Source of the DNA: Melaminivora suipulveris
Lineage (GTDB): Bacteria; Pseudomonadota; Gammaproteobacteria; Burkholderiales; Burkholderiaceae_C
NCBI RefSeq assembly: GCF_003008575.1
Contig: NZ_CP027667.1
Span: 2,938,001 to 3,002,000, forward strand
Length of the DNA stretch: 64,000 nucleotides
Direction of reading: 5' to 3'
Shown here: one piece after another, positions 29,052 to 39,248 of the stretch
How positions within the stretch are numbered: the first letter of the stretch is position 1
Layout: each line of letters begins with the position of its first letter
Translations under genes and position numbers: made by a program
Notes under the pieces: generated by a model
Seen by the model: only the letters and a program-made list of their open reading frames with translations
Told to the model about the DNA's origin: nothing
Database searches by the model: none

Positions 29052-30218
29052 ATGAAATCCCTGAACAAACGATCCCTGCTCAAGGCCGCCGCGCTGTCGG
29101 CCCTCGCTGCCGCCGCGCTTGCCGGCTGTGGCAAGAAGGACGAGGCACCCGCGCCCGTCGCCGCCGCGCCCGAGCCGGCACCGGCCGCTGCCGCGCCCGC
29201 GGCCGACAAGCTGAAGATCGGCTTCATGTATGTAAGCCCCATTGGCGATGGCGGCTGGACCTTCCAGCACGACCTGGGCCGCAAGGCGATCCAGGAAAAA
29301 TTCGGCGACAAGATCGAGACCTCGTTCGTCGAAAGCGTGCCCGAGAGCGCCGACTCCGAGCGCGTCATGCGCGACATGGCGGGGCAGGGCACCAAGCTGA
29401 TCTTCGCCACCAGCTTCGGCTACCAGGAGTTCGTGCAGAAAGTCGCCGCCGACCTGAAGGACGTAAAGTTCGAGCACGCCACCGGCTACAAACAAAGCGA
29501 TAACGTCGCCACCTACGACACCAAGACTTTCGAGGGCGCGTACCTGGCGGGCATCGTCGCCGGCGGCATGAGCAAGACCAAGACCGTGGGCGTGGTGGCC
29601 TCCGTGCCCATCCCCGAGGTGGTGCGCAACATCAACAGCTTCGTGCTGGGCGCGCAGAGCGTCGATCCGTCCATCAAGGCCAAGGTGGTCTGGGTCAACG
29701 AATGGTTCAGCCCACCCAAGGAGGCCGAGGCGGCCGCGTCGCTGATCAACGGCGGCGTGGACGTGATGTACCAGAACACCAACTCACCGGCGGTGCTGAA
29801 GACGGCCGAGGAGCGCGGCGTGCGGGCGTTTGGCAAGGACGGCGACATGAGCGGCTTCGCGCCCAAGGCGCACCTGGGCTCGGCGGTGATCGACTGGACG
29901 CCGTACTACACCAAGGTGGTCGAGGACACGCTGGCCGGCAACTGGCCGCAGGGCAACTACTGGTGGGGCGTCAAGGAAGGCGCGATCGACCTGCTCAAGA
30001 TCGCCGACGACGTGCCGCAGGCTATCCGCGACCGAGTGGCCAAGGCGCGCGATGGCTTGAAGGACGGCAGCTTCGCCGTCTGGACCGGCCCCATCAAGGA
30101 CAACGCCGGCAAGGAACTGCTGGCTGCGGACCAGAAGGCCGACGACAAATTCCTGACCGGCATCAATTTCTTCGTGGCCGGTGTGGAAGGCAAGGTGCCC
30201 GGCACCGAAGGCAAGTGA
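29052..30218 (+). CDS. BMP family nucleoside-binding lipoprotein, first copy
   Basis: A 388-residue receptor of the Bmp (Med/PnrA) family. The lipobox LAGC puts the lipidated cysteine at residue 26, followed by an alanine/proline spacer to about residue 55. The binding domain starts LKIGFMYVSPIGDGGWTFQH and contains the family stretches ATSFGYQEF, YLAGIVAGGMSKT, and NSPAVLKTAEERG. ATG 29052 is preferred over 29034, since KSLNKRSLL then sits correctly before the hydrophobic core. It is a tandem paralogue of the next gene. It would capture nucleosides for the upstream permeases. Confidence 0.93.
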   Translation: MKSLNKRSLLKAAALSALAAAALAGCGKKDEAPAPVAAAPEPAPAAAAPAADKLKIGFMYVSPIGDGGWTFQHDLGRKAIQEKFGDKIETSFVESVPESADSERVMRDMAGQGTKLIFATSFGYQEFVQKVAADLKDVKFEHATGYKQSDNVATYDTKTFEGAYLAGIVAGGMSKTKTVGVVASVPIPEVVRNINSFVLGAQSVDPSIKAKVVWVNEWFSPPKEAEAAASLINGGVDVMYQNTNSPAVLKTAEERGVRAFGKDGDMSGFAPKAHLGSAVIDWTPYYTKVVEDTLAGNWPQGNYWWGVKEGAIDLLKIADDVPQAIRDRVAKARDGLKDGSFAVWTGPIKDNAGKELLAADQKADDKFLTGINFFVAGVEGKVPGTEGK

Positions 30219-30265
30219 GTGAGAGCGCAGAAATCCCATAACCCCTCCTCGATAAGGACTGCTCC

Positions 30266-31426
30266 ATGACCGATCTGAACAAGCGTTCCCTGCTGCGCGT
30301 CGCCGCGCTGGGCGCCGCGGCCGCCGCGCTGGTGGCCTGCGGCAAGAAGGACGAGCCCGCGCCGGCTCCGGCAGCACCTGCGCCCGCCCCTGCGGCGACC
30401 GCGCCCGCGCCGAGCAACGAGCCGCTCAAAATCGGCTTCGCCTATGTCGGCCCGGTGGGCGACGGCGGCTGGTCGTTCGCCCACGACGAGGCACGCAAGA
30501 AGCTCGAAGCCGAGTTCGGTGACAAGATCAAGACCATGTACGTGGAGAGCGTGCCCGAGGGCCCGGACGCCGAGCGCGTGCTGCGCGACATCGTCGGCCA
30601 GGGCAACAAGCTGGTGTTTGGCACCACCTTCGGCTACATGGACGTGATGCAAAAGCTGGGCGAGGAATTCCCCGACGTCAAGTTCGAGCACGCCACCGGC
30701 TACAAGACGCGCGAGAACGTGCGCACCTACGACAGCCGCACGTATGAGGGCGCGTACCTGGCGGGCATCATTGCCGGCGCCATGACCAAAACCAACACCC
30801 TGGGCGTGGTCGGCTCGGTGCCTATCCCAGAGGTGCTGCGCAACCTCAACAGCTTCACCCTGGGCGCGCAGAGCGTGAACCCGAACATCAAGACCAAGGT
30901 GGTCTGGGTGAATGAATGGTTCAGCCCGCCCAAGGAGACCGAGGCCGCCACCTCGCTGATCAATGGCGGCGCCGACGTGCTGTTCCAGAACACCGACTCG
31001 CCCGCCGTGCTGAAGACCGCCGAAGAAAAGGGCAAGCGCGCCTTCGGTTGGGATTCGGACATGACCGCCTACGGCCCCAAGGCGCACCTGGGCTCGGCCG
31101 TCATCAACTGGGTGCCCTACTACACCAAGGCGGTGAACGACGTGTTGAATGGCACTTGGAAGACCGGCCAGGCCTGGTGGGGCGTCAAGGAAGGCGCCAT
31201 CGACCTGGTGTCCATCGCCGAGGACGTGCCCGCCGATGCCAAGGCCAAGGTCGAGGAAGCCAAGAAGGGCCTGAAGGACGGCACGCTGGTCATCTGGAAG
31301 GGCCCCATCCAGGACAACGCCGGCAAGGAAGTGCTGGCCGGTGGCGCGGCTGCGGACGACAAGTTCCTCACCAGCATCAACTTCTACGTCAAAGGCGTGG
31401 AAGGCCAGGTGCCGGGCGCCAAGTAA
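30266..31426 (+). CDS. BMP family nucleoside-binding lipoprotein, second copy
   Basis: A 386-residue paralogue of the preceding receptor. The lipobox gives C25 (LVAC). The domain begins LKIGFAYVGPVGDGGWSFAH and keeps the same order of motifs. Most of the protein is conserved between the two; the spacer and several binding-cleft positions differ (for instance ANSDM/GKDGDM regions, here FGWDSDM). Two receptors for one permease pair suggest related ligands with different affinity. A start at 30266 is supported by AAGGA about 10 bases upstream. It is separated from the first copy by 47 bases. Confidence 0.93.
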   Translation: MTDLNKRSLLRVAALGAAAAALVACGKKDEPAPAPAAPAPAPAATAPAPSNEPLKIGFAYVGPVGDGGWSFAHDEARKKLEAEFGDKIKTMYVESVPEGPDAERVLRDIVGQGNKLVFGTTFGYMDVMQKLGEEFPDVKFEHATGYKTRENVRTYDSRTYEGAYLAGIIAGAMTKTNTLGVVGSVPIPEVLRNLNSFTLGAQSVNPNIKTKVVWVNEWFSPPKETEAATSLINGGADVLFQNTDSPAVLKTAEEKGKRAFGWDSDMTAYGPKAHLGSAVINWVPYYTKAVNDVLNGTWKTGQAWWGVKEGAIDLVSIAEDVPADAKAKVEEAKKGLKDGTLVIWKGPIQDNAGKEVLAGGAAADDKFLTSINFYVKGVEGQVPGAK

Positions 31427-31595
31427 GCAAGCCGCAGGTCCGTGGCGCCGTGCGCCGCGGCTTCTTGCGATGGCGCGAAGGTCGGCGCGGCGGCGCCACC
31501 GCCGCGCCTTTTTTCTTGTCTGTCGTGCAGTGCGGCGCGGGCCTGGCCACCACGGTCCTGCGTCCGCGTCCTGCCAGAGATCGTGCGGCCTGCCA

Positions 31596-32903
31596 ATGCC
31601 CCAGACGTTTCCCCTGCCTGCGCAGCACCCCGAGCGCGCGGTGCTGCACAACGAAGTCCACGCCCGGCCGCCGGAGGCTCTGAGCGCGCCGCTGGCGCTG
31701 ACGCATATCGTGATGTGGACCGACGCCAGCGAGCGCGAGGCCAGTCGCGCACACCTGGCGGCGCTGCTGCGCGACCTGCACCAAAGCCCGCCCGACGCAC
31801 AGTGCATCCACCTGCGCGTCGACCTGGGCGCCTGGCGCCTGCGCTGGGAGCTGCACACCGAGTTCGTCACCTGGACCTTCACCGCCGCACTGCCTGCAGC
31901 GCAGTGGGACGAGCGCGAGCCGGAGCCCGCCATCACCGCCGTGCCCAGGGACTGGCTGGCGCGCCTGCCGGGCCGCACTTTGAGTGCCCTGCACCTGTGG
32001 GTGCTGCCCGCCGCCAGCGTGCCCGAGGGTTCGCACCTGGTGCGCCGCATGCTGCGCGAAGGCAACCTGATCGCCTCCACCGTGGCCGATGGCTATGGCG
32101 AGCTTTACACCGATTTCTGCATTCACGCCGACGGCTACTCGCGCATGCTGCTGGTCGCCGGCAGCCTCACGCCGCGGCGCCTGGGCCGGCTGGTGCTGCG
32201 CCTGCTGGAGATCGAGACCTACCGCATGGCGGCGATGCTGGGCCTGCCCGCAGCGCGCGCCGCAGGGCGTGAGCTGGCCCTGGCCGAGGCCGAGCTGGCG
32301 GCGCTCGCCGAGGCGATTCGCAGCGCCAGCCGCAACGACGAGCCTGCGCTGCTGGACCGCCTGACGCGCCTGGCCGGCAAGGTCGAGAGCCAGTACGCGG
32401 CGACGCACTCGCGCTTTTCCGCCAGCCGGGCGTACTTCGAGCTGCTGGACAAGCGCATCCAGGACATCGCCGAATCGCGCCTGGCCGGCATGCAGACGGT
32501 GCGCGAGTTCATGGACCGGCGCCTGTCGCCCGCACGCGCCACCTGCGAATGGGCCACCCGGCGCCAGGACGCGCTGTCGCAGCGCGTCTCGCGCATCAGC
32601 AGCCTGCTGCGCACGCGCGTGGAGATCGAGCAGCAGCAAAGCAGCCAGGCGCTCCTGACCACCATGAACCAGCGCCAGGACATGCAGCTCAAGCTGCAGG
32701 CCACCGTGGAAGGCCTGTCGGTCGCCGCCATCACCTACTACATCGTGGGCCTGGTCAGCTATCTGGCCAAGGGCGCGCAGGCGCTGGGCTGGCCGCTGGC
32801 ACCCGAGACCACGGCGGCGCTGGCGATCCCCGTGGTGGCGCTGTCGGTGTGGTGGTCGCTGCGCCGCCTGCACCGCCGCATGTTCGCCACGTCGGCGCAT
32901 TGA
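31596..32903 (+). CDS. DUF3422 family membrane protein
   Basis: A 435-residue protein of unknown function, conserved in proteobacteria. The N terminus HPERAVLHNEVHARPPEAL is the family hallmark. A long helical region (about 210-370) suggests coiled coil, and two hydrophobic segments near the C terminus (YYIVGLVSYLAKG and LAIPVVALSVWWSLRRL) anchor it in the membrane. The family has been noted as often near respiratory or transport genes, but no reaction is known. I choose ATG 31596; the frame is open further upstream but only through the intergenic sequence after the BMP gene. Whether it serves the nucleoside transporter is unclear. Confidence 0.85.
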   Translation: MPQTFPLPAQHPERAVLHNEVHARPPEALSAPLALTHIVMWTDASEREASRAHLAALLRDLHQSPPDAQCIHLRVDLGAWRLRWELHTEFVTWTFTAALPAAQWDEREPEPAITAVPRDWLARLPGRTLSALHLWVLPAASVPEGSHLVRRMLREGNLIASTVADGYGELYTDFCIHADGYSRMLLVAGSLTPRRLGRLVLRLLEIETYRMAAMLGLPAARAAGRELALAEAELAALAEAIRSASRNDEPALLDRLTRLAGKVESQYAATHSRFSASRAYFELLDKRIQDIAESRLAGMQTVREFMDRRLSPARATCEWATRRQDALSQRVSRISSLLRTRVEIEQQQSSQALLTTMNQRQDMQLKLQATVEGLSVAAITYYIVGLVSYLAKGAQALGWPLAPETTAALAIPVVALSVWWSLRRLHRRMFATSAH

Positions 32904-33980
<1,077 letters not shown>

Positions 33981-34098
33981 CGCGCGGCGCCGGCCGCCGC
34001 CGGCAGACCACCAATGCGCCGTTTGGCTCTATGCTGGCGCTGCCCACCGCGGTGCCCGCCAGCGGCCGAGGGCAGGCCAACAACAAGGAGACAAACGC

Positions 34099-36570
34099 AT
34101 GAGCCATTCCATGCTGCGCGGCACGCCGCTGCGCGCCACCATGACGCTGCTCGCCATCGCCGCGCTGACCGCCTGCGGAGGCAGCAGCAGTTCGCTGGAC
34201 GAGGCGCAGTACAGCGCCGAAATCCGTCGCACCGAGATGGGCGTGCCGCACATCAAGGCCGACAACTGGGGCAGCCTGGGCTACGGCGCGGGCTACGCAC
34301 AGGCGCAGGACAACCTGTGCACCATGGCCGACTCGTTCCTGACCTATCGCGGCGAGCGGTCCAAATACTTCGGCGCCGACGCCATCGCGGTGTATGACAG
34401 CACCATCAAGCGCCCACGCAACATCGACTCCGACTTCTTTTTCCGCCACGTGATCTCGCAGGACGTGGTCGATGCCATGGCTGGCGCGCAGGGCGCGCAG
34501 ATGCATGCCATGGTGCGCGGCTTCGTCGTGGGCTACAACCGCGAGGTGCGCGAGGTGCGCGCCGGCGGCAGCGCCCACGCTGCCTGCGGCGGCGAGGCCT
34601 GGGTCAAGCCCATCACCGAGCAGGACCTGTGGCGGCGCATGTACGCGGCCAACCTGGCGGGCGGCTACAGCAACTTCGTCGCTGCCATCGCCAACGCCAT
34701 GGCACCTCCTGCGGGGCCCGTCGCGGCCGCGCCCAAGGCTCAGGTGGCGGCGCTGGACGCCGCGCAGGTCACGCCGCCGCGCCTGCAGGTAGGCGGCAAG
34801 CTGGGCATCGGCAGCAACATGTACGGCTTCGGCTCGGCGGTGACCGGTGGCGACGGACCGGTGATGTTCGGCAACCCGCACTGGTTCTGGAAGGGCCCGG
34901 ACCGCTTTTATCAGTCGCAGCTGACCATCCCCGGCGAGGTCAACGTCAGCGGCGCGTCCTTCCTGGGCGTGCCCATGGTGCTGATCGGCTTCAACGAGAA
35001 CGTGGCCTGGAGCCACACCGTGTCCACCGCCAAGCGCTTCGGCCTGTTCCAGTTGACGCTGGCGCCGGGCGAGCCGACCAGCTACCTGCGCGACGGCCAG
35101 CCCGTCAAGATGAAGGCCAACCCGATCAGCATCGAAGTGCGCGGCGCCTCTGGGACCACCAGCACCGTCACGCGCACGCTGTACAAGAGCGAGTACGGCC
35201 CCATCGTGAACCTGGGCGCCATGAACCCGGCGCTGGGCTGGAACGCCCAGTCGGCCTTTGCCATCCGCGACATCAACGCCGACAACTTCCGCACCTTCCG
35301 CAACTGGATGCGCTGGAACCAGGCCAAGAGCCTGGACGAGTTCATCGCCATCCAGAAGCAGGAATCGGCCATCCCCTGGGTCAACACCGTGGCCGTGGGC
35401 CGCGGCAGCAGCCAGGCCTGGTACGCCGACATCGGCGCCGTGCCCAACGTGTCGCCGGCGCAACTGGCCAGCTGCACCACGCCGGTGGGCAAGGCGATGG
35501 CGGCGGCGCTGCCCGACGTGCCCATCCTGGACGGCTCGCGCTTGGCCTGCCAGTGGCAAAGCGATGCCGACTCGGTGCAGGCCGGCGCCATCGGCCCGGC
35601 GCGCATGCCCAGCCTGCTGCGCGCCGACTACGTCGGCAACATGAACGACAGCTACTGGCTCGCCAACGCGACGGCGCCGCTGACCGGCTACCCCAGCATC
35701 TTCGGGCCGGCCGGCAGCAGCGCGCAGACACTGCGCACGCGTCTGGGCCACACCATGGCGCTGGAGCGCCTGGCCGGCACCGACGGCTACCCCGGCAACC
35801 AGGCCAGCAGCGCCATCGTGCGCCAGATGGTGTTGAACAGCCGCGTCTTCAGCGCCGAGCGCTTCAAGGACGACGCGCTGGCGCTGGCGTGCGATGCGCC
35901 CAGCGTGAGCCTGCCGCCGTCCATGACCATAGGTGGGGGCAACGGCGCGGTGGTCGAGGTGGCTGGCGCCTGCGACGTGCTGCGCCAGTGGGACAACCAC
36001 GGCAACAAGGAGTCGCGCGGCTCGCACCTGTGGGATGAGTTCTGGACACGCGCGGCCAAGCTGCCCGACGCGCAGCTGTACGCCGTGCCGTTCGACCCGG
36101 CGCAGCCGCTGGCCACGCCCAAGGGCATCAACCCCGCGGCCAAGGGCCAGCTCAAGGCGGCGCTCGCTGGCGCGGTGCAGGCCGTGCGCGCCTCGGGCTT
36201 CGCGCTGGACGCGCCGCGCGGTGAGGTGTTGTTCGCCACACGCGGCGGCGGCAAGATCCCGCTCTATGGCGGCTGCGGCGGTGTGGGCTACTTCACCATC
36301 ACCTGTTCGGAGAATCCGATCACGGCAGGCGGCTACAGCATGGACGGGCAGCCGCACGGCAACAGCTACATGCAGGTGGTGAACTTCCCCGCCGGCGGCA
36401 ACGTGCAGGCATACACCTTCCTGACCTTCTCGCTGTCCGATGATCCGGCCTCGCCGCACTACGGCGACTACACGCGCGCCTACGGCGCCAAGCAGTGGCT
36501 GCGTGTGCCATTCACCGAGGCCGAGATCGCCGCCAGCCCCAACCTGGCCACGGTCCACATCAGCGAGTGA
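34099..36570 (+). CDS. Penicillin acylase family lipoprotein (acyl-homoserine lactone acylase-like)
   Basis: An 823-residue Ntn-hydrolase precursor. The lipobox LTAC puts the lipid anchor at C26, followed by a serine-rich spacer. The alpha chain holds EIRRTEMGVPHIKADNWG. The autocleavage site is G238-S239 in LGIGSNMYGFGS, making S239 the N-terminal nucleophile of the beta chain; VMFGNPHWFW and the asparagine-containing region near MNDSYWLAN follow as in PvdQ/QuiP-type acylases. It probably hydrolyses amide bonds of acylated molecules such as acyl-homoserine lactones, but antibiotics or peptides are possible. AAGGAG lies nine bases before ATG 34099. A strong terminator follows. It is a single-gene unit. 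Confidence 0.88.
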   Translation: MSHSMLRGTPLRATMTLLAIAALTACGGSSSSLDEAQYSAEIRRTEMGVPHIKADNWGSLGYGAGYAQAQDNLCTMADSFLTYRGERSKYFGADAIAVYDSTIKRPRNIDSDFFFRHVISQDVVDAMAGAQGAQMHAMVRGFVVGYNREVREVRAGGSAHAACGGEAWVKPITEQDLWRRMYAANLAGGYSNFVAAIANAMAPPAGPVAAAPKAQVAALDAAQVTPPRLQVGGKLGIGSNMYGFGSAVTGGDGPVMFGNPHWFWKGPDRFYQSQLTIPGEVNVSGASFLGVPMVLIGFNENVAWSHTVSTAKRFGLFQLTLAPGEPTSYLRDGQPVKMKANPISIEVRGASGTTSTVTRTLYKSEYGPIVNLGAMNPALGWNAQSAFAIRDINADNFRTFRNWMRWNQAKSLDEFIAIQKQESAIPWVNTVAVGRGSSQAWYADIGAVPNVSPAQLASCTTPVGKAMAAALPDVPILDGSRLACQWQSDADSVQAGAIGPARMPSLLRADYVGNMNDSYWLANATAPLTGYPSIFGPAGSSAQTLRTRLGHTMALERLAGTDGYPGNQASSAIVRQMVLNSRVFSAERFKDDALALACDAPSVSLPPSMTIGGGNGAVVEVAGACDVLRQWDNHGNKESRGSHLWDEFWTRAAKLPDAQLYAVPFDPAQPLATPKGINPAAKGQLKAALAGAVQAVRASGFALDAPRGEVLFATRGGGKIPLYGGCGGVGYFTITCSENPITAGGYSMDGQPHGNSYMQVVNFPAGGNVQAYTFLTFSLSDDPASPHYGDYTRAYGAKQWLRVPFTEAEIAASPNLATVHISE

Positions 36571-36609
36571 CGCCGCTGCGCGCCGCATCCAGGCGGCGCG
36601 CCCCAAAAA

Positions 36610-36640
36610 GCAAAACCCCGCACTGGCGGGGTTTTGCTAT
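36610..36640. terminator. Terminator after the acylase gene
   Basis: GCAAAACCCCGC and GCGGGGTTTTGC form a perfect 12-bp stem around ACTG, 40 bases after the stop. Its right arm runs straight into dispersed repeat copy D (TTTTGCTAT). Confidence 0.88.
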
Positions 36641-36700
36641 TATTTGTGTAGCTAACTACCCTTGAAACACGCCGACTGAGAGCATATTTCGCTTGAAATC
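36634..36700 (+). repeat. Dispersed repeat, copy D (intergenic)
   Basis: TTGCTAT, TGTGTAGCTAAC, ACACGCCGACTGAG, and ATTTCGCTTGAAAT. It lies between the acylase terminator and the flhC stop and is nearly collinear with copy C. Confidence 0.88.
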
Positions 36701-36714
36701 GCCGGTTGCAGGGC

Positions 36715-37254
36715 TCAATGCAGCGTCAGCGCCCCGGCGCTCTTGCTCTTGCCGGCGCGTGCCGGCGGGTTGCACAGGCCGCAGGTGTAGTGCCGGTTCT
36801 CGTATAGCTCGCTGACGAACTGGCCCTTGCACTGCGAGCACTGCGTGCGCGTGAGCATGCCGGCGTCGACGAACTTGACCAACCGCCAGGCGCGCGTGAA
36901 GGACAGCAGGGGTTCGATCTCGGCGGCGGCCACCTGTTCGTTGTACAGGCGATAGGCGTGGGTCAGCAGCTCCACCGCGTCCAGCGCCACGCCCTTGGAC
37001 AGGTACTCGTAGATGTTCAGGAACAGCGAGCTGTGGATGTTCTCCTGCCAGGTCAGGAACCAGTCGGTGGAAAACGGCAGCTGGCCCTTGGAGGGCGACT
37101 TGCCCGCCACCTCCTTGTACAGCCGGATCAGGCGCTCGTATGACAGCGTGGTCTCGGACTCCAGCACCTGCATGCGCGCGCCCATCTCGATCAGCATGAC
37201 GGCGCGATCGATCTGGCGGGCATCGTTGAGGACACTTTTGGCGGGTACGGACAT
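36715..37254 (-). CDS. flhC: Flagellar transcriptional activator FlhC
   Basis: A 179-residue subunit of the FlhD4C2 master activator of flagellar class II genes. The zinc site is formed by C139, C142, C158 and C161 (TQCSQCKGQF and HYTCGLC). The N-terminal part ARQIDRAVMLIEMGARMQVL is typical for beta-proteobacteria. It lies 44 bases downstream of flhD. No motAB, che or structural flagellar genes are near, so here the pair stands alone. The C-terminal tail is slightly basic. Confidence 0.95.
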   Translation of the reverse strand: MSVPAKSVLNDARQIDRAVMLIEMGARMQVLESETTLSYERLIRLYKEVAGKSPSKGQLPFSTDWFLTWQENIHSSLFLNIYEYLSKGVALDAVELLTHAYRLYNEQVAAAEIEPLLSFTRAWRLVKFVDAGMLTRTQCSQCKGQFVSELYENRHYTCGLCNPPARAGKSKSAGALTLH

Positions 37255-37298
37255 GGCGGGTTTTTCGAAAGAGGTTCAGGTCGGGCGGTGGCGTGCGC

Positions 37299-37628
37299 TC
37301 ACAGCACTTCGGACAGGCGGCTGGCCATCAGGATGTTGGCGTGCAGCGCGTTGGTGGCCTCGCTGGCGGCTTTGCGCGGCGTGTTGTGATTCGTGAGCAG
37401 GCTCCATACCAGCTCGTCGTCCACGCGGAAGCTGCAAAGAAGCGTGTTGCGCGAGGCCAGTTTCAGGATTTGCGCGGCGGACAGCGACGCCAGAATGTCG
37501 GCCGACTCCTCGCTCATGCCCAGCCGGAAGACAGCTTCCGCCTTGTCCTGGCGGATCAGGTTCTGCGCCAGCATCAGGTAGGTGAGGTTGGCTTCGCGGA
37601 TCTCGGCAAGCAGTTGTTCGGAGGTCAT
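37299..37628 (-). CDS. flhD: Flagellar transcriptional activator FlhD
   Basis: A 109-residue partner of FlhC. The sequence ANLTYLMLAQNLIRQDKAEA matches the family dimerisation helices, and LIRQDKAEAVFRLGMSEE is the usual helix pair. ATG 37628 has AAGGAA upstream (minus strand) and gives the expected length; the longer open frame is not needed. The region upstream (37629-37824) is relatively AT-rich and long enough for a regulated promoter, but I cannot assign sites in it. Confidence 0.95.
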   Translation of the reverse strand: MTSEQLLAEIREANLTYLMLAQNLIRQDKAEAVFRLGMSEESADILASLSAAQILKLASRNTLLCSFRVDDELVWSLLTNHNTPRKAASEATNALHANILMASRLSEVL

Positions 37629-37824
37629 GGTCGGTTCCTTTCCAGCAGCGATTCGGGTGGTGCGTGCGGTCTGCATGCAGAGCTCGATTCGTTGAAATGG
37701 ATTGTGAAACCGGGCCAAAAGGAAATTAAGTCGGGGCAGGGCGCTGCGGGATGTCTGGTTGACGAGCCGGTCTTGTAGGAATTTGCCTGACACGCGCGTC
37801 CGTTTCCAGGCGCTTGCCACGCCA

Positions 37825-37849
37825 TGAAAAAACGGGCCAGCGGCCCGTT
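37825..37849 (-). terminator. Rho-independent terminator of bfr
   Basis: AACGGGCC and GGCCCGTT form an 8-bp stem with a three-base loop; on the minus strand a T run follows, about 30 bases after the bfr stop. Confidence 0.85.
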
Positions 37850-37878
37850 CCTTCCTGTTCAGCGCGATCGCTTGCGCG

Positions 37879-38355
37879 TCAGCTCGCGTCGCCCATTTGC
37901 GACTGCAGGTAGTTCTGCAGGCCCACGGCCTTGACCAGGCCGATCTGCGTCTCCAGGTAGTCGATGTGCTCCTCGGTGTCCTTCAGGATGTCTTCCAGCA
38001 GGTCGCGCGAGACGTAGTCGCGCACCGATTCGCAGTGGGCGATGCCGTCCTTGATGGTCGCCTGCGCGCCGCGCTCGGAGCGCAGGTCGCACTCCAGGAT
38101 CTCGGGCACGTCTTCGCCGACCTGCAGCTTGGCCAGGTCCTGCAGGTTGGGCAGTCCGTCGAGCATGAAGATGCGGTCCATCAGCCGGTCGGCATGCTTC
38201 ATCTCGCCGATGGATTCGTCGTACTCGCGCTTGGCCAGCTTGTCGAAGCCCCAGTGCTTGAGCATGCGGTAGTGCAGAAAATACTGGTTGATGGCCGTGA
38301 GCTCGTTCTTGAGCTGCGCCTGCAGATGGGCGATGACCTGGGGATCGTTTTTCAT
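37879..38355 (-). CDS. bfr: Bacterioferritin
   Basis: A 158-residue haem-containing 24-mer ferritin that oxidises and stores iron. Ferroxidase ligands are visible: E18 in LKNELTAINQYFLHYRM, E51 and H54 in IGEMKHADRL; M52 is the haem ligand. The carboxy-half ligands lie around KDTEEHIDYLETQ. ATG 38355 gives the family length. It is divergent from ahpC across an AT-rich spacer that contains an OxyR-type site, so iron storage and peroxide defence may be controlled together. Confidence 0.95.
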   Translation of the reverse strand: MKNDPQVIAHLQAQLKNELTAINQYFLHYRMLKHWGFDKLAKREYDESIGEMKHADRLMDRIFMLDGLPNLQDLAKLQVGEDVPEILECDLRSERGAQATIKDGIAHCESVRDYVSRDLLEDILKDTEEHIDYLETQIGLVKAVGLQNYLQSQMGDAS

Positions 38356-38468
38356 GGTGCTTGTCCTTTCATGCGTGACGGGCCATTGTCCCGGCACCGC
38401 ATCATGGCGGCAAGGCAATGGCCTGATGGCAAACCGGCGCAACAGGCGGATGCAGGCCCGAGCGATTG

Positions 38469-38534
38469 ATAGAATAAAACAATCAACATTATGATATCAA
38501 TAAATTGGATTTATTAAGCGCAACCGCCTAGACT
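38469..38534 (+). promoter_or_regulatory. Candidate OxyR site and promoter of ahpC
   Basis: ATAG-N7-CAAT-N7-ATGA-N7-AAAT (38469-38505) follows the OxyR pattern ATAG-N7-CTAT-N7-ATAG-N7-CTAT, with a perfect first box and partial others. It abuts a -35-like TTGGAT (38505-38510), an 18-base spacer and a -10-like TAGACT (38529-38534). This is the standard layout of an OxyR-activated promoter. Confidence 0.6.
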
Positions 38535-38576
38535 TCAGTCTCACTCCCTTCATCAACCAACCAAGAGGAAACGCCA

Positions 38577-39140
38577 ATGTCCGTGCTCAACACCACCATC
38601 AAGCCCTTCAAGACGCAAGCCTTCAAGAACGGCAAGTTCATCGAAGTGTCCGAAAAGGACGTCCTGGGCAAGTGGGCCGTGTTCTTCTTCTACCCCGCCG
38701 ATTTCACCTTCGTCTGCCCCACCGAGCTGGGCGACGTGGCCGACCACTACGACGAGCTGCAAAAGCTGGGCGTCGAGGTGTACTCCGTCTCCACCGACAC
38801 GCACTTCGTGCACAAGGCCTGGCACGACGCCTCGGACACCATCCGCAAGATCAAGTACACCATGCTGGGCGACCCGAGCTGGCAGATCAGCCAGAACTTC
38901 GACTGCCTGCGCGAAGGCCAGGGCCTGGCTGACCGCGCCACCTTCATCGTCGACCCGGACGGCGTGATCCAGGCCATGGAAATCACCGCCGAAGGCATCG
39001 GCCGCAACGCCGCCGACCTGCTGCGCAAGGTCAAGGCCGCCCAGTACGTGCGCAACCACCCCGGCGAAGTCTGCCCGGCCAAGTGGGAAGAGGGCGAGAA
39101 GACCCTGGCTCCCTCGCTGGACCTGGTCGGCAAGATCTAA
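38577..39140 (+). CDS. ahpC: Alkyl hydroperoxide reductase subunit C (peroxiredoxin)
   Basis: A 187-residue typical 2-Cys peroxiredoxin. Peroxidatic C47 is in [10 protein letters not shown] and resolving C166 in GEVCPAKW. It reduces hydrogen peroxide, organic peroxides and peroxynitrite in the cytoplasm and is recycled by AhpF, encoded 108 bases downstream. GAGGAAA lies about eight bases before ATG 38577. A strong terminator follows, so ahpF may depend on read-through or its own promoter. The upstream OxyR-like site explains induction by peroxide. Confidence 0.97.
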   Translation: MSVLNTTIKPFKTQAFKNGKFIEVSEKDVLGKWAVFFFYPADFTFVCPTELGDVADHYDELQKLGVEVYSVSTDTHFVHKAWHDASDTIRKIKYTMLGDPSWQISQNFDCLREGQGLADRATFIVDPDGVIQAMEITAEGIGRNAADLLRKVKAAQYVRNHPGEVCPAKWEEGEKTLAPSLDLVGKI

Positions 39141-39186
39141 GCCTCGTACCTGAAGAAGGCAGCCGCATGAGCGGCTGAATCCAGAC

Positions 39187-39218
39187 GCCCGGGTGCTGCG
39201 GCGCCCGGGCATTTTTTT
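39187..39218 (+). terminator. Terminator between ahpC and ahpF
   Basis: GCCCGGG and CCCGGGC with a 10-base loop followed by seven T, 46 bases after the ahpC stop. It should reduce ahpF expression relative to ahpC. Confidence 0.82.
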
Positions 39219-39248
39219 GCTCAATAACTAGATATCAGGAGTTTTTCC

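Noticed and set aside
37013..37396. A plus-strand frame spanning flhC and flhD
   Set aside because: Shadow of two clearly recognised genes on the minus strand.
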